From positions 1 to 64,000 of the forward strand of contig JAJRQO010000029.1 in the NCBI GenBank assembly GCA_024280215.1: a DNA stretch of 64,000 bases. The letters run 5' to 3'. Position 1 is the first letter of the stretch. Every line of letters begins with the position of its first letter. The DNA is from Candidatus Zixiibacteriota bacterium. GTDB lineage: Bacteria; Zixibacteria; MSB-5A5; GN15; FEB-12. Below are positions 37,725 through 47,364 of this stretch, one piece after another. The position numbers were made by a program, and so were the translations under genes. The notes beneath the pieces were generated by a model. It was not told where the DNA came from and searched no databases. It worked only from the letters and a program-made list of their open reading frames with translations.

Positions 37725-38646
37725 CTTAGTTCTTATGATACTTGTTTTCAGCTTGTTGATTTCTACGGAGCTATCGGCACAATCATCTCTCAAAAAACAG
37801 GTCGATTCTCTTTTTGTTATAGCATCATCGGGTGAACTCAAATATCGTGATTTGATAAAACCTACCATAGAGGAAATGGCAGAATTAGGCAAAGTAATTG
37901 TACCGATTTTAGTCGATAAACTCGAGACTAAATCGGCTCGAGAACGATTGACTATCATAAATATTTTCAAAAAAATTGGTTCTGATGCGGTACCATATTT
38001 GATATCATCATTAAAAAACCCTAACGGTTTGATTGTTCAAAGAGTTTGCTGGGCTTTAGGCGATTTAAAGGACTCATCAGCGGTAGATGCACTTATGGCA
38101 GTGAGCAACCATTCCCGTTGGCAAGTACGTGACCAAGCAATTGGTGCTTGTGGAGATATTGCTGACAACAAAGCCGATGATGTTGTTCTATCTGCTCTTA
38201 AAGATGAAATCGGTCAGGTGCGTAAAGCTGCCGCAGTATCAACAGGCAAGATGCACATCATTGAAGCTGTTCCACAACTGATACATCTTTTAGGTGATGA
38301 TTTTTATGGAGCAAGAATGTCAGCGGCAGAAGCACTTCTCAAATTAGACTCTACCTATGTCACAGAATTGCTCTCAGATTCGCTGCAGTCTGATAACAAA
38401 TTTGTTCGCTCGTTAGGGTGTTCAATTTTAGGTGAAATAAAAACTGACAAAGCAGTAGAAGTTTTATATCATACTTTTATATCTGCTTCAGATGATTTAA
38501 AACTTTTTGCTTCTTTAGCACTTATAGAAGCTGACCCAGCAAATCTCTGTGGATATCATGATGAGATGCTCAATTCTCATTTTGATACATTGTCGCTTGT
38601 CAAAATCAATTCAGCGATTAAAGCTGTTCATAAAGAAATTGAATAA
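37714..38646 (+). CDS. Exported HEAT-repeat protein
   Basis: 310 aa. Signal peptide (ends STELSAQ). It contains PBS-lyase/HEAT-type helical repeats (VPILVDKLETKSARERLTII, AVPYLISSLKNP, VPQLIHLLGDDFYGARMSAAE), which usually form protein-binding solenoids. It begins inside the preceding Gly/Asp-repeat gene, so the two are translationally coupled and may form one surface or periplasmic unit. Confidence 0.82.
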   Translation: MKNNLVLMILVFSLLISTELSAQSSLKKQVDSLFVIASSGELKYRDLIKPTIEEMAELGKVIVPILVDKLETKSARERLTIINIFKKIGSDAVPYLISSLKNPNGLIVQRVCWALGDLKDSSAVDALMAVSNHSRWQVRDQAIGACGDIADNKADDVVLSALKDEIGQVRKAAAVSTGKMHIIEAVPQLIHLLGDDFYGARMSAAEALLKLDSTYVTELLSDSLQSDNKFVRSLGCSILGEIKTDKAVEVLYHTFISASDDLKLFASLALIEADPANLCGYHDEMLNSHFDTLSLVKINSAIKAVHKEIE

Positions 38647-38746
38647 CAGATACCCTCAAATATTACAGAAAATCAACTAAATCACCCTATTATAGTAAAC
38701 TATATCAACAAGAGACCGATATTCTAAAGTAAGAAAAGGATTTCTA

Positions 38747-40060
38747 ATGAATACTGATATCTATAATAAAATTATCGAAGACCACAAAGAGTTGACTTCT
38801 TTACCTCAGACATTAACTGAAGTATTGCGAATACTCAAAGATGAAAATTCAAATTCCTCAGAACTTGCAAATGTCATCTCGCGTGACCCAGCCTTAACTG
38901 CTAAAATGTTGCGAATTGTGAATTCTCCATATTATGGTGCAGGTCGTGAAATATCAACTTTATCACAAGCAGTCATGACCCTTGGAACTCGTGCGGTTTC
39001 TGCCTTGACTTTATCGACCTCAATTTATGATATGACTGATACATGGGAATTATCAATTGACCGAATTCGGTTTTGGAGACATTCACTCGAAGTTGCTGTC
39101 GCCGCAAGAAGAATTGCTGAGATGGTACGTTATCCACGAATCGAAGAAGCTTTTATCTCAGGAATTTTACATGATATTGGTCATTTAGTCTTAGAGAAAT
39201 CATTTCCTGACAAGTTTAAATCTATTTGGACGCAAGCAGAGTCAGGTGAGCATTTGGTTGAGCTTGAAGAGAATAGCTGGAGTACAAACCATGCTCGGGT
39301 TGGACAATTTTTGCTTGAGCAATGGAACATTCCTGCTGTAATCACAGAAGCTATCGGACAACATCACAATAATTTCCCACCCGATACTAATGATAAAGAT
39401 TTTATTCTGCCACAAATTATTGCCTTAGCAAATAAAACCGCAAAGTTTTCCACCCTATTAGTAAATCAAGATTCGGCAAGTAATATAGAACAAAAAGGTA
39501 TACTGCAAAAAAATCTTGGTTTATCATCTGCCCAGACAAAAGACTTAGAAGAAAACCTACTCAAAAATGTAGTTGATGAAGCACAGTTCTTAGAAATAGA
39601 AATTGGTTCTTCAGGCGAAATTTTACTTGAAGCAAACAAAATGCTTTATCGTCAATATATGACTGTTGAAAATTTACTTTCTGAAAATGCCAAAATGCAA
39701 AAAGAAGTTACTCAAGCTAAAATTGAGAAAGCATCTCTTGAGGCAGTAACAACTATTACAGCGACCTTTAATCATTATATCAATAATGCTGTCGCAACTA
39801 TTCTTGGAAGAACTCAACTACTTGAATTGTCATTGGTAAAAGGTGACATTGTTGATACAGCTGGTAAGATGGCTTCGTCGTTAGAAGTTATGATTTCGGG
39901 TGTAAATACTATTCAATTAGTCTTACAGGAACTTCGTAATCTTTCTGAATTTAAAACAATCGTCTACCATGATGATACATATATTTTAGATATTGAGAAG
40001 AAAATAAAAGCTGCACTCGAAAAACTACAGCAAGAAGATACTAATCTGATAGCATCTTAA
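38747..40060 (+). CDS. HDOD protein with histidine-kinase-like dimerisation domain
   Basis: 437 aa. Residues about 15-220 form an HDOD domain (SLPQTLTEVLRILKDENS, ISRDPALTAKMLRIVNSPYYG, and an intact GILHDIGHL). Residues about 300-400 form a long coiled coil leading into a helical hairpin with an H-box-like TATFNHYINNAVATILGRT around His343. This looks like the DHp domain of histidine kinases, but no ATP-binding domain follows. It may bind or be phosphorylated by a partner kinase, or the histidine may be vestigial. No signal peptide is present. Confidence 0.8.
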   Translation: MNTDIYNKIIEDHKELTSLPQTLTEVLRILKDENSNSSELANVISRDPALTAKMLRIVNSPYYGAGREISTLSQAVMTLGTRAVSALTLSTSIYDMTDTWELSIDRIRFWRHSLEVAVAARRIAEMVRYPRIEEAFISGILHDIGHLVLEKSFPDKFKSIWTQAESGEHLVELEENSWSTNHARVGQFLLEQWNIPAVITEAIGQHHNNFPPDTNDKDFILPQIIALANKTAKFSTLLVNQDSASNIEQKGILQKNLGLSSAQTKDLEENLLKNVVDEAQFLEIEIGSSGEILLEANKMLYRQYMTVENLLSENAKMQKEVTQAKIEKASLEAVTTITATFNHYINNAVATILGRTQLLELSLVKGDIVDTAGKMASSLEVMISGVNTIQLVLQELRNLSEFKTIVYHDDTYILDIEKKIKAALEKLQQEDTNLIAS

Positions 40061-40084
40061 AAAGCTAAAAGCATTCATAAAATT

Positions 40085-40113
40085 AAAGCCGATTAAATGT
40101 CGGCTTTTTTTAT
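40085..40113 (+). terminator. Terminator between convergent genes
   Basis: AAAGCCGA/TCGGCTTT stem with a 7-base loop and a T-run on the plus strand. It lies between the HDOD gene and the convergent minus-strand gene and could serve both, although the minus-strand tail is weaker. Confidence 0.85.
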
Positions 40114-42236
40114 TTACTATCTTTGATTATAATTGTTGCGTTGGTGCCTGAGACATGGAGCTTATTTGATTTGTTACCTAAAGCAATTGTCGTGGATGAT
40201 AAAAAATTATCATTTTTGACCTTAGTTTGGTAACTATTAGTTATTGAGCCACCTTCAGTAGAGGCATTCAATATAATATCGGATTGTTGAGGCAGAACAA
40301 TATTTATCAATCCATAATCAGAACGAATAGTAGAATTACCGTCAAGCAATTTATCAGCTACAAAATAAATTTCCCCACCTTGATTAGAAAAATCAATAGG
40401 GCCTTGAACTCCATATGCTTTAATCTGACCACTCTGATTTATTACGATTGATTCACCTGTAATATCTGATAAACTAATAGTTGCATTTTTATTTTCGATT
40501 TCAACCGAACCATCAACAGAGGTGATGAGAAATGGTTGATAGGAGCCTATGAGTGTTAGATTACCATAAAGAGAACTAACTGTCGTTAGTCCGTTATTGT
40601 TTTGAATATCAAGATTTCCCGTATGGTCAGTCACAACGACTTTACCTGAATTGATTAGGGTTGTATTCCCTTGACAATCAGCTATAATTATCGAAGCATT
40701 TGAATTCTTAACAAAGATTTTTGAATTTGCATCATTAATTATTACATCTCCTCTGCTACTGGTAACGTCAATCTCACCAATGATGTCTTGTAATATAGTC
40801 TTACTGTTTTTACTGCGAGTATTTACATTCCCGAATATTTCTTGAGCTATGATTTTTGAATTTTTTGCTTTAATAGAAATATCATTATAGAAATTAGAGA
40901 CATTTGTTTTACCAAATGAATTTTCAATATAGAGCTTATTCTTTTTAGGAATTTTTAGTATCATTGAACTTTTTATGACTTGTCGCTTAGGGTTGTTTAA
41001 GCTTGGGAATTCAGTAGTAATATAGAGACCTGATTTGTCAGAAGCGATTTCCAAAGCAACCGATTTTGAAAAACTTTTAGCGTCTTCAATATCATCCGAG
41101 GTAACTTCATAGCTATATATTGCTACAACTTTAGTTCTATCCCAGCCAATTATTTCTAAATCACCAAGCTGATTATCTATGTAAATTGGGACTTTTGATG
41201 ATTTGATATATACAGAATCCTTATACTGATTAAAAATTGTAGACTTCCCATCATATTTGTGCTCGTAGCTATAACTAAGTGACGAAGGAGAGTTATGCTC
41301 AGGGAAAGTTGGAGGAGCAGGAGGAGCTGGTGGAGTAGGAGGTGCTGTTGGAAGAGGTTGGATAACAAACTCATTTCCATTTGAGTCCGATGGGGTTTTA
41401 ATCATTAATTGTACTTTTGGCAATTCAATAGCAAATACCATATCAAGAACCTCAGCTAGTTCTTTTTGTAACTTTTCTGCTTCAAATAATTCACGCATCT
41501 GTGTTTTATTTAATTGGATATTCAAACTCTCTTGAGATCCCAAAAAGGTTTCAATGCCTTCATTGAGTAACTCCTGAAGTTCATACATTTTAATTTGATA
41601 TTCATCCTGGAGTTTTAACTCTTTTTGTTTCTGTTGAAGAAAAACTTTTATCTCTTTTAGTGATCTCTTATGGGCATTTAGTTGCTCAGCAATTTCTTCG
41701 GTTAAGATATCTTCGATGATTTCAATATCAGACCTGAGAGACTTTAGGTTTTTAACTAATCTTAATTTAGTTCTATCTCTTTTGAGTTTTTTCTCATCAG
41801 TATAAAGAGAAGAGGATAATTTCGATAAATCAGATGATAGTTTTTCAACATTGGCACAATAGACACCTTTTTCCATCTTAATGAGTGTCCGCAAAAGAAG
41901 GTTTTGATATTTACGACCTTCATAATTGTCGAAATTTGAAAAATACTCTAAATGATTTTGGAATAGGAATTCTAACTTTAACATTATTTCCTGATAATCT
42001 TTAGCAGCTTGTATTTCTTGGCGGGTTAGCTTTGTGTCTAATTCAACCATCTCATTATCGGACAGGTCTGACATAGGCATTGGAAATGCTCTTTGAGCAG
42101 AAGTAGTCTGAAATGAAAAAATAATCATTACTGCCAAGAGGAGAGAGAACAAAACCATGCGGATTTCGGTGTCTTCGACATCAAAATCCCATGGATCAGT
42201 TTTCGTTTTGGCATTTTTGTGATTAATCATTTTCAT
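40110..42236 (-). CDS. Membrane-anchored coiled-coil protein with C-terminal DUF4097-like beta-helix
   Basis: 708 aa. About 26 polar residues precede one hydrophobic segment (MVLFSLLLAVMIIFSF) that serves as an anchor or signal. Residues about 60-270 are charged coiled coils. A proline-rich hinge follows (PTAPPTPPAPPAPPTFPE). Residues about 345-705 consist of many short beta strands (NVTLINSGKVVVTDHTGNLD-like repeats) of the adhesin/DUF4097 type, predicted to form a beta solenoid. It could be a surface filament-like protein. No sorting domain of the type IX kind is present at the C-terminus. Confidence 0.75.
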   Translation of the reverse strand: MKMINHKNAKTKTDPWDFDVEDTEIRMVLFSLLLAVMIIFSFQTTSAQRAFPMPMSDLSDNEMVELDTKLTRQEIQAAKDYQEIMLKLEFLFQNHLEYFSNFDNYEGRKYQNLLLRTLIKMEKGVYCANVEKLSSDLSKLSSSLYTDEKKLKRDRTKLRLVKNLKSLRSDIEIIEDILTEEIAEQLNAHKRSLKEIKVFLQQKQKELKLQDEYQIKMYELQELLNEGIETFLGSQESLNIQLNKTQMRELFEAEKLQKELAEVLDMVFAIELPKVQLMIKTPSDSNGNEFVIQPLPTAPPTPPAPPAPPTFPEHNSPSSLSYSYEHKYDGKSTIFNQYKDSVYIKSSKVPIYIDNQLGDLEIIGWDRTKVVAIYSYEVTSDDIEDAKSFSKSVALEIASDKSGLYITTEFPSLNNPKRQVIKSSMILKIPKKNKLYIENSFGKTNVSNFYNDISIKAKNSKIIAQEIFGNVNTRSKNSKTILQDIIGEIDVTSSRGDVIINDANSKIFVKNSNASIIIADCQGNTTLINSGKVVVTDHTGNLDIQNNNGLTTVSSLYGNLTLIGSYQPFLITSVDGSVEIENKNATISLSDITGESIVINQSGQIKAYGVQGPIDFSNQGGEIYFVADKLLDGNSTIRSDYGLINIVLPQQSDIILNASTEGGSITNSYQTKVKNDNFLSSTTIALGNKSNKLHVSGTNATIIIKDSK

Positions 42237-42586
42237 ACTGCTTCTTTCTTAAAATTAAGCATAATTGCCTATCTATTCTTACGCTTCTTTGAAGGATAAG
42301 TTGCCTAAGTTGTTCAAACTACGCAAAATATACTTAATTACCAAGAAAAATGGTAAAATTGAGACATCTATTAGTCGAGCAACTTGAAATTCATTTCACA
42401 TATCAAAATAAGTGATAATAATACTCAACAAGTTTTGTTTGTTTTAGCTCATTCTAACTGTAAGTATCCCAGCTCTTTGAAATTATTATTCTGAATTCTG
42501 CTTTTATTGCGTTTTTATTAATAGTTCTTTTAAAAAGGGCATTTATTTTGCATTTATACATTGTAAATAGATAATATGGGGTAAGT
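42237..42586. other. Divergent intergenic region
   Basis: About 350 bases between divergently transcribed surface-protein genes. It is AT-rich, with no recognisable gene. A possible weak promoter for the plus-strand gene is TTGCAT followed after 18 bases by TAATAT just upstream of 42587. Confidence 0.4.
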
Positions 42587-45316
42587 ATGCAAAAATATAT
42601 CGTATTTATATGTTCTCTAATTATAGCGGTTACAGCTCACTCGTTTGACAGAAATGAAGAGCATCTCAAAAGATTGGAAGCGCTTGATGTACAAAATCGA
42701 AATATATTGTACAATTCAGACCAATCAATAAAATCATTGTCAGCAGGTTTTTCCGATTTAGCTGTCTCACTTTCTGTTGCTCCTGCTACTTTTACACAAG
42801 ATAATTCGACTGTTGTTAGTTTGATTGATGGAAACTGGCTGGTTATTTTTGACGATGACCGCAACGGAAGTCGGAAAATATTTTGGCAAAAATATGATTC
42901 TCTTGGTCAGGCAATTGGAGATAATCAATTGGTAGCTTCATCTCCAATAGGCTCAGACTTGATAGAGCCAGATGCTAAAACAGACTCTTTGGGTAGAGTA
43001 TATCTCTTCTTTCGCAATAGTTCTGAAGGGCTGCTCTATGGTAGTCGATACAATGCAAATTTGACAATTGATATACCATCATATCTCATCAATGATACCA
43101 GCGGTGCTTCATTTGCCGGTCCCTTTGATGCCTCGGTCTATCCAAATGGAAAGTCTGTGATTGTCTGGGAGAACTATTCAATCGCTGGTTCAACAATTGA
43201 GTACCGTATGTATAATGAACTTGGTATTACTACTTTAGGTCCTGCTACTGTCAACTCTGATGGAGGTTCGGTTTCTCATTGGGTGCCATCGGTGGAGATT
43301 GATCCCGTTGGTGATTTTGTCGTTGCTTGGGAAGACTACCGCAATAGTATTGCCGATATCTACGCTCAACTATTTAATGGCGGTGGAGCAAAAATTGGAT
43401 CAGAGTTTGCAATAGTCCCACCTCCGTCAAACTTATTTAATCAGTTTGCTCCAGAAGTTATCTATCTTTCAAATAATAAATTTGTGATTGGTTGGATTGA
43501 CCAACGAAACGGACAGGAAGCATATTATCAAATTTACTCGGCTTTGGCTGGCATTGACGGAAACAACCAACTTCTTGGTACCGCAGATTCTCTTTTTATT
43601 AACTGGAACTTATCGTTCGCTAAAGATACATCAAACCAACTTGCCGCAACATGGGCATCCTTTGGACCTCAAAATTATATTAACATGATTTCGTTTTCTA
43701 ATACCATCGTACCACTCGGAACTCAATCAGTTAAAAATAGCTCTACTTCTGGACGTCGTTGGAAACCATCGGTCGACTTTAATAAACTTAATCAATACAT
43801 TTTGTCATGGTCTGAATTTGCAATAGATAATGCTGATATATATTGTAATATATTTGATGAATCTCATAATTCTATCTTAGCAAATGAACTCAAATCAAAT
43901 GACGATTCTATCGGAGCGATTTCTATAAATCCTCAGATGGCTGTTTCAACTGGTTGGTATAATCTGATAGTTTTTGAAGATAGACGAAATGATGCTGGTG
44001 ATATTTTTATCCAAACAATTTCAAACAACGGAATTCGACTTTATTCTAATCTAAGAGTAAATCAGGATATCGGAGATGTACTCCAAACTAACCCAGACAT
44101 TGCCGCATCGGTTACTCATAACAAATCTCTTGTGACATGGATTGATAATAGAGATGTCAACTCTATTTCTGGACAACGAATTTATGCTCGATTTAGCAAT
44201 GAATTTGGTCTCTTTTCAGAAGATGAGTTCTTAGTATCGGATAGCTCGCAGACATCGTTAAAAAAATCACCCCAAGCAGCTATCAATACCTCAGGGAAAT
44301 CATTGATTGTCTGGCTTGATAAGCGAACTGGTGTCGATCATGTTTATGGACAATTGTTTGCTATTGATGGTTCCTTTGATGGTACTGATTTTCTGATTTC
44401 GGATGTTATCGCAGATTCAACCATAACCGATTTACAATTGTCAGTAGACAACGCTTCCAATTTTTATGTAAGCTATCTCAATAAAGGAAACTCACCAAGA
44501 ATACTAAAATCTATACAACTGTTAGGTACTGGTTCTGTAGGAGCGACATTCATAAAAGAATTTCCAACCGCAGGTTCTACCATTGAGCAGGTTGCAGTTT
44601 CGGTCAAAACAAATGGCAATGTTGTCGTTCTCTATAATGTCAAAGAGACGTATCGAAGACTTTATCTCTCGGAATATTCTTCTTCTGGAGTAGAACTTTC
44701 AGCACCATTTGAAGTGTTAGATATTTTAAATATTGATGCTGTTGATGCAGCTATTGCTGTCAGTAATAATAACTATGTTTCTGTAACTTGGGTTGATACT
44801 CGCAATGGGAAAAAAGAAATATTTTCCCAAATTTATTCAGACCTTTTAATTCCTGTTGGCCAGAACAGTAAAATTTCAATTGATTCGCCAGAGTTCATGT
44901 CGACTCCACAAACGACCGCCTATAATGGAAGAGTTTGGTATTGCTGGACAGACCCTCGGGCTAATGGTCTGAATGTTTATGCCAATAACTCAATCTACCT
45001 TGCAACTGATATAGATGACAAGCAAGAGAATCTGCCATCTGGATTTGAACTAATTCAAAACTATCCGAATCCGTTCAATCCATCGACTGAAATATCTTTT
45101 CGACTTCCAACAAAATCTTTTGTAACAATCTCAGTATACAATATGCTTGGACAACATGTCAAAACCTTGGTAGAAGCAAATCTTCCATCTGGAGTTCATT
45201 TTGTTTCGTGGGATGCTACCAATCAGTATGCAATGAAAGTTGCTTCAGGATTATATTTTTATAAAATGGAAGCGGATGGTTTTATTGAAATGAAAAAAAT
45301 GGTCTTAATGAAATAA
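42587..45316 (+). CDS. Secreted repeat protein with type IX sorting domain
   Basis: 909 aa. Signal peptide (about 1-20). The body has at least eight repeats with a W-x-D-x-R core (VWENYSI, WEDYRNSIADIY, WIDQRNGQEAYY, FEDRRNDAGDIF, WIDNRDVN, WLDKRTGVDHVY, WVDTRNGKKEIF, WTDPRANGLNVY) spaced about 50-100 residues apart, probably beta-propeller blades. The last 80 residues are a sorting domain (QNYPNPFNPSTEISFRLP ... GLYFYKM ... KKMVLMK). It would be exported and possibly anchored to the cell surface. The substrate or ligand is unknown. Confidence 0.82.
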   Translation: MQKYIVFICSLIIAVTAHSFDRNEEHLKRLEALDVQNRNILYNSDQSIKSLSAGFSDLAVSLSVAPATFTQDNSTVVSLIDGNWLVIFDDDRNGSRKIFWQKYDSLGQAIGDNQLVASSPIGSDLIEPDAKTDSLGRVYLFFRNSSEGLLYGSRYNANLTIDIPSYLINDTSGASFAGPFDASVYPNGKSVIVWENYSIAGSTIEYRMYNELGITTLGPATVNSDGGSVSHWVPSVEIDPVGDFVVAWEDYRNSIADIYAQLFNGGGAKIGSEFAIVPPPSNLFNQFAPEVIYLSNNKFVIGWIDQRNGQEAYYQIYSALAGIDGNNQLLGTADSLFINWNLSFAKDTSNQLAATWASFGPQNYINMISFSNTIVPLGTQSVKNSSTSGRRWKPSVDFNKLNQYILSWSEFAIDNADIYCNIFDESHNSILANELKSNDDSIGAISINPQMAVSTGWYNLIVFEDRRNDAGDIFIQTISNNGIRLYSNLRVNQDIGDVLQTNPDIAASVTHNKSLVTWIDNRDVNSISGQRIYARFSNEFGLFSEDEFLVSDSSQTSLKKSPQAAINTSGKSLIVWLDKRTGVDHVYGQLFAIDGSFDGTDFLISDVIADSTITDLQLSVDNASNFYVSYLNKGNSPRILKSIQLLGTGSVGATFIKEFPTAGSTIEQVAVSVKTNGNVVVLYNVKETYRRLYLSEYSSSGVELSAPFEVLDILNIDAVDAAIAVSNNNYVSVTWVDTRNGKKEIFSQIYSDLLIPVGQNSKISIDSPEFMSTPQTTAYNGRVWYCWTDPRANGLNVYANNSIYLATDIDDKQENLPSGFELIQNYPNPFNPSTEISFRLPTKSFVTISVYNMLGQHVKTLVEANLPSGVHFVSWDATNQYAMKVASGLYFYKMEADGFIEMKKMVLMK

Positions 45317-45321
45317 AATTG

Positions 45322-46098
45322 TTATCTCAACATCTGTTCAACAGAAGATTCAACTTGTGGAATTATTAGATTCAATGAATCCAAAAAGAAATGGGCTATT
45401 ATCGCTGGCCAAATCGTTTTGTATCGTATATATGAAATAGCAAATATTGCTCCCAAAACGGTAATCACAACCACTCCCGCAAAACCTTGATAGAGATGTG
45501 GAACACCAAAAATTAATGATGATAGTATTACTGGAATAGTCCAGCTTGGAAAATTACCAATCATTCGTATACGAGTCATCAGATAACCACGAAAAACAGC
45601 CTCCTCACAAAATCCAGCCGTAAACGACATAATTATCCACATAAATTTACCAAACATTTCTTGAGGTAAAAACATCTCAACCTCACCAGGAATAGTGAAG
45701 CCGAGCGACGCCATAAGCACTGTCAAAGCAGCAGCAATAACATAGAGTGAAAGTAAAATTGCAATGCCACGAGCAAAATCCAAAACTTGCAAATTTACTA
45801 ACCCAATACTTTTGACAGATGTGTTTTCCCTAACAATTGCCAAATATATCACCCCATACAAAAGCCATAAGAAAACTATAGTTGAGATATAAGTAATAAG
45901 ACGAATAGTCTCATTCATATTAGCAAAAAACTCTGAAGGGTCACCCAAAAATGATTGTCCGACAAAAAGAATTATAATCGTAAAACTGACATAGGTCATT
46001 TTGGAAACTGAAAAGTCTACATTTCCAAATTGCTCCAAGAAATTGTCTTTATGTTTATACGGATTTTTTTTGACTGTGGCTACTTCGTTTTCTTCCAA
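45322..46098 (-). CDS. CPBP-family intramembrane metalloprotease
   Basis: 258 aa polytopic membrane protein. The catalytic motifs of the CAAX/bacteriocin-processing family are in order: the EExxxR motif in CEEAVFRGYL, then FGVPHLYQG with a conserved His, and a final histidine in AIIAHFFLDS. About six to eight hydrophobic helices are seen. Its substrate is unknown. It converges with the secreted repeat protein gene with only a few bases between them. Confidence 0.88.
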   Translation of the reverse strand: MEENEVATVKKNPYKHKDNFLEQFGNVDFSVSKMTYVSFTIIILFVGQSFLGDPSEFFANMNETIRLITYISTIVFLWLLYGVIYLAIVRENTSVKSIGLVNLQVLDFARGIAILLSLYVIAAALTVLMASLGFTIPGEVEMFLPQEMFGKFMWIIMSFTAGFCEEAVFRGYLMTRIRMIGNFPSWTIPVILSSLIFGVPHLYQGFAGVVVITVLGAIFAISYIRYKTIWPAIIAHFFLDSLNLIIPQVESSVEQMLR

Positions 46099-46324
46099 AA
46101 CAACTCTCTATATGTATCACTTCGGTTCACATGAAAAGGCATAATACTATATCTATCGGTGAAATCAATTAAATTCTTTATCGGCTAACTTGTTGCCAAA
46201 CAAGTAGGTGATTCATGTGACTCTGCTTGTGTCCTGATGCAGTTTTTGTAGTGATATGTACGTAATAGCCAAAAATCTCTCCTTTTATATGTTAATCTCA
46301 AATTAAAAACAGAAGGAGAATCTT

Positions 46325-46891
46325 TTGGCAAAAAACAGACTTATTTTTCAAAACTGGCTTGTAGAAATCGGATATGACCCCAAACTCGGTGGACCGCATA
46401 AAAATAAAATCGAACAAATTTCTATTGATGAACTCTTTGACTCTGGTTTTGACATTACTCACGAAATCCCTGATAGTCAGCAAACCAATCGTTCTGAAAT
46501 TATTCAACAAGCAGTCAAAGATGTCTTGGAAAGATTAACTGATGACGAGCGGGAGTTTATTATTCGGTTTCATTTTATGGGGGAGAAGTATATCGAAATC
46601 GCCGAAAAATCTGATCGTGAACTTTATAGCTTAGTCTCGATGCACAATATCGCAATCAAGAAACTGAAACGGTATCTGAAACAGTTTGTCAAAGAACAGT
46701 TTGACGTTGCTGAATCAAAACAGATTCGTTGTTTGATTTGCGATTCTGAACATAAAGATGCAATCGATAAACTTATAGCATGTAAACCTTTCAATGCAAC
46801 ATGGAAAAAAATTATCGGTCATGTAGCCAAGAGATACAATATCAAAATAAAGTCACCACAAATTTTAATCGGACATGAAAAATATCATTAA
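46325..46891 (+). CDS. Helix-turn-helix protein resembling sigma region 4
   Basis: 188 aa. The central LTDDEREFIIRFHFMGEKYIEIAEK, followed by a recognition-type helix (LYSLVSMHNIAIKKLKRYL), resembles region 4 of sigma factors. The N-terminus (RLIFQNWLVEIGYDP) and a C-terminal cysteine trio (CLIC ... ACK) are unassigned. The start is TTG at 46325 with a strong AAGGAG nine bases upstream; no early ATG exists. It lies 19 bases before a ribbon-helix-helix-like gene and may form an autoregulated pair. Confidence 0.6.
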   Translation: MAKNRLIFQNWLVEIGYDPKLGGPHKNKIEQISIDELFDSGFDITHEIPDSQQTNRSEIIQQAVKDVLERLTDDEREFIIRFHFMGEKYIEIAEKSDRELYSLVSMHNIAIKKLKRYLKQFVKEQFDVAESKQIRCLICDSEHKDAIDKLIACKPFNATWKKIIGHVAKRYNIKIKSPQILIGHEKYH

Positions 46892-46910
46892 TCTAAAAGG
46901 AGCAACACAA

Positions 46911-47168
46911 ATGACAGAACAAAAAAAAGAAATAAAAAAACTACGAGGCGAACATTGTTTAAATATCTTTGTCTCGTATGAACTCAAAGAACAAATCAAA
47001 GCACTTGCCAAAAAATATGACCGTACAACATCTGACATGGTGCGAGCGGTTTTAAAAATAGGAATACCAATGATGGAAGGACTCTCAGAAGCGGAAGAAC
47101 TTATGGTCAAAGAATACATATCGTTGTTCCGCAAACTCCGCCAAGTAAAATCCCTCAAAGATTTGTAG
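46911..47168 (+). CDS. Small ribbon-helix-helix-like protein
   Basis: 85 aa. The segment LNIFVSYELKEQIKALAKKYDRTTSDMVRAVLKIG fits the beta-strand/helix/helix of CopG/Arc-type DNA-binding proteins. The ATG at 46911 has AAAGGAG eight bases upstream. An in-frame ATG at 46875 lies inside the previous gene and lacks a site. It follows the HTH gene at once and is followed by two dispersed palindromic repeats. An antitoxin role without a toxin partner cannot be supported. Confidence 0.7.
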   Translation: MTEQKKEIKKLRGEHCLNIFVSYELKEQIKALAKKYDRTTSDMVRAVLKIGIPMMEGLSEAEELMVKEYISLFRKLRQVKSLKDL

Positions 47169-47173
47169 CAAAA

Positions 47174-47275
47174 TGTAGCGACAGGGTATTGCCCTGTCTA
47201 TGGTAGTCGTCGTAGATCAGGAGTATTCAGTAGGGTGGAACCCAACCAGCTTTAAAGTTGTTTAGTGGTTCCGCC
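47174..47275. repeat. Pair of dispersed palindromic elements
   Basis: 47174-47198: TGTAG then CGACAGGGTATTGCCCTGTC. 47230-47275: GTAGGGTGGAACC ... GGTTCCGCC. Relatives stand at 22844-22887 and 22932-22955, in a different order. They fill most of the gap between the ribbon-helix-helix gene and the DinB gene. Confidence 0.75.
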
Positions 47276-47364
47276 TTGTGTTATTTACAATTTGTGATTG
47301 TTGTTTTTGCCTGCCTATAGTATCTTTACATCATCTTGATAAGTAAAATTGTAAAGGATACACT

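Noticed and set aside
46911-47168. A toxin-antitoxin pair with the HTH gene
   Set aside because: Neither protein resembles a toxin; the pair is reported only as a regulatory unit.
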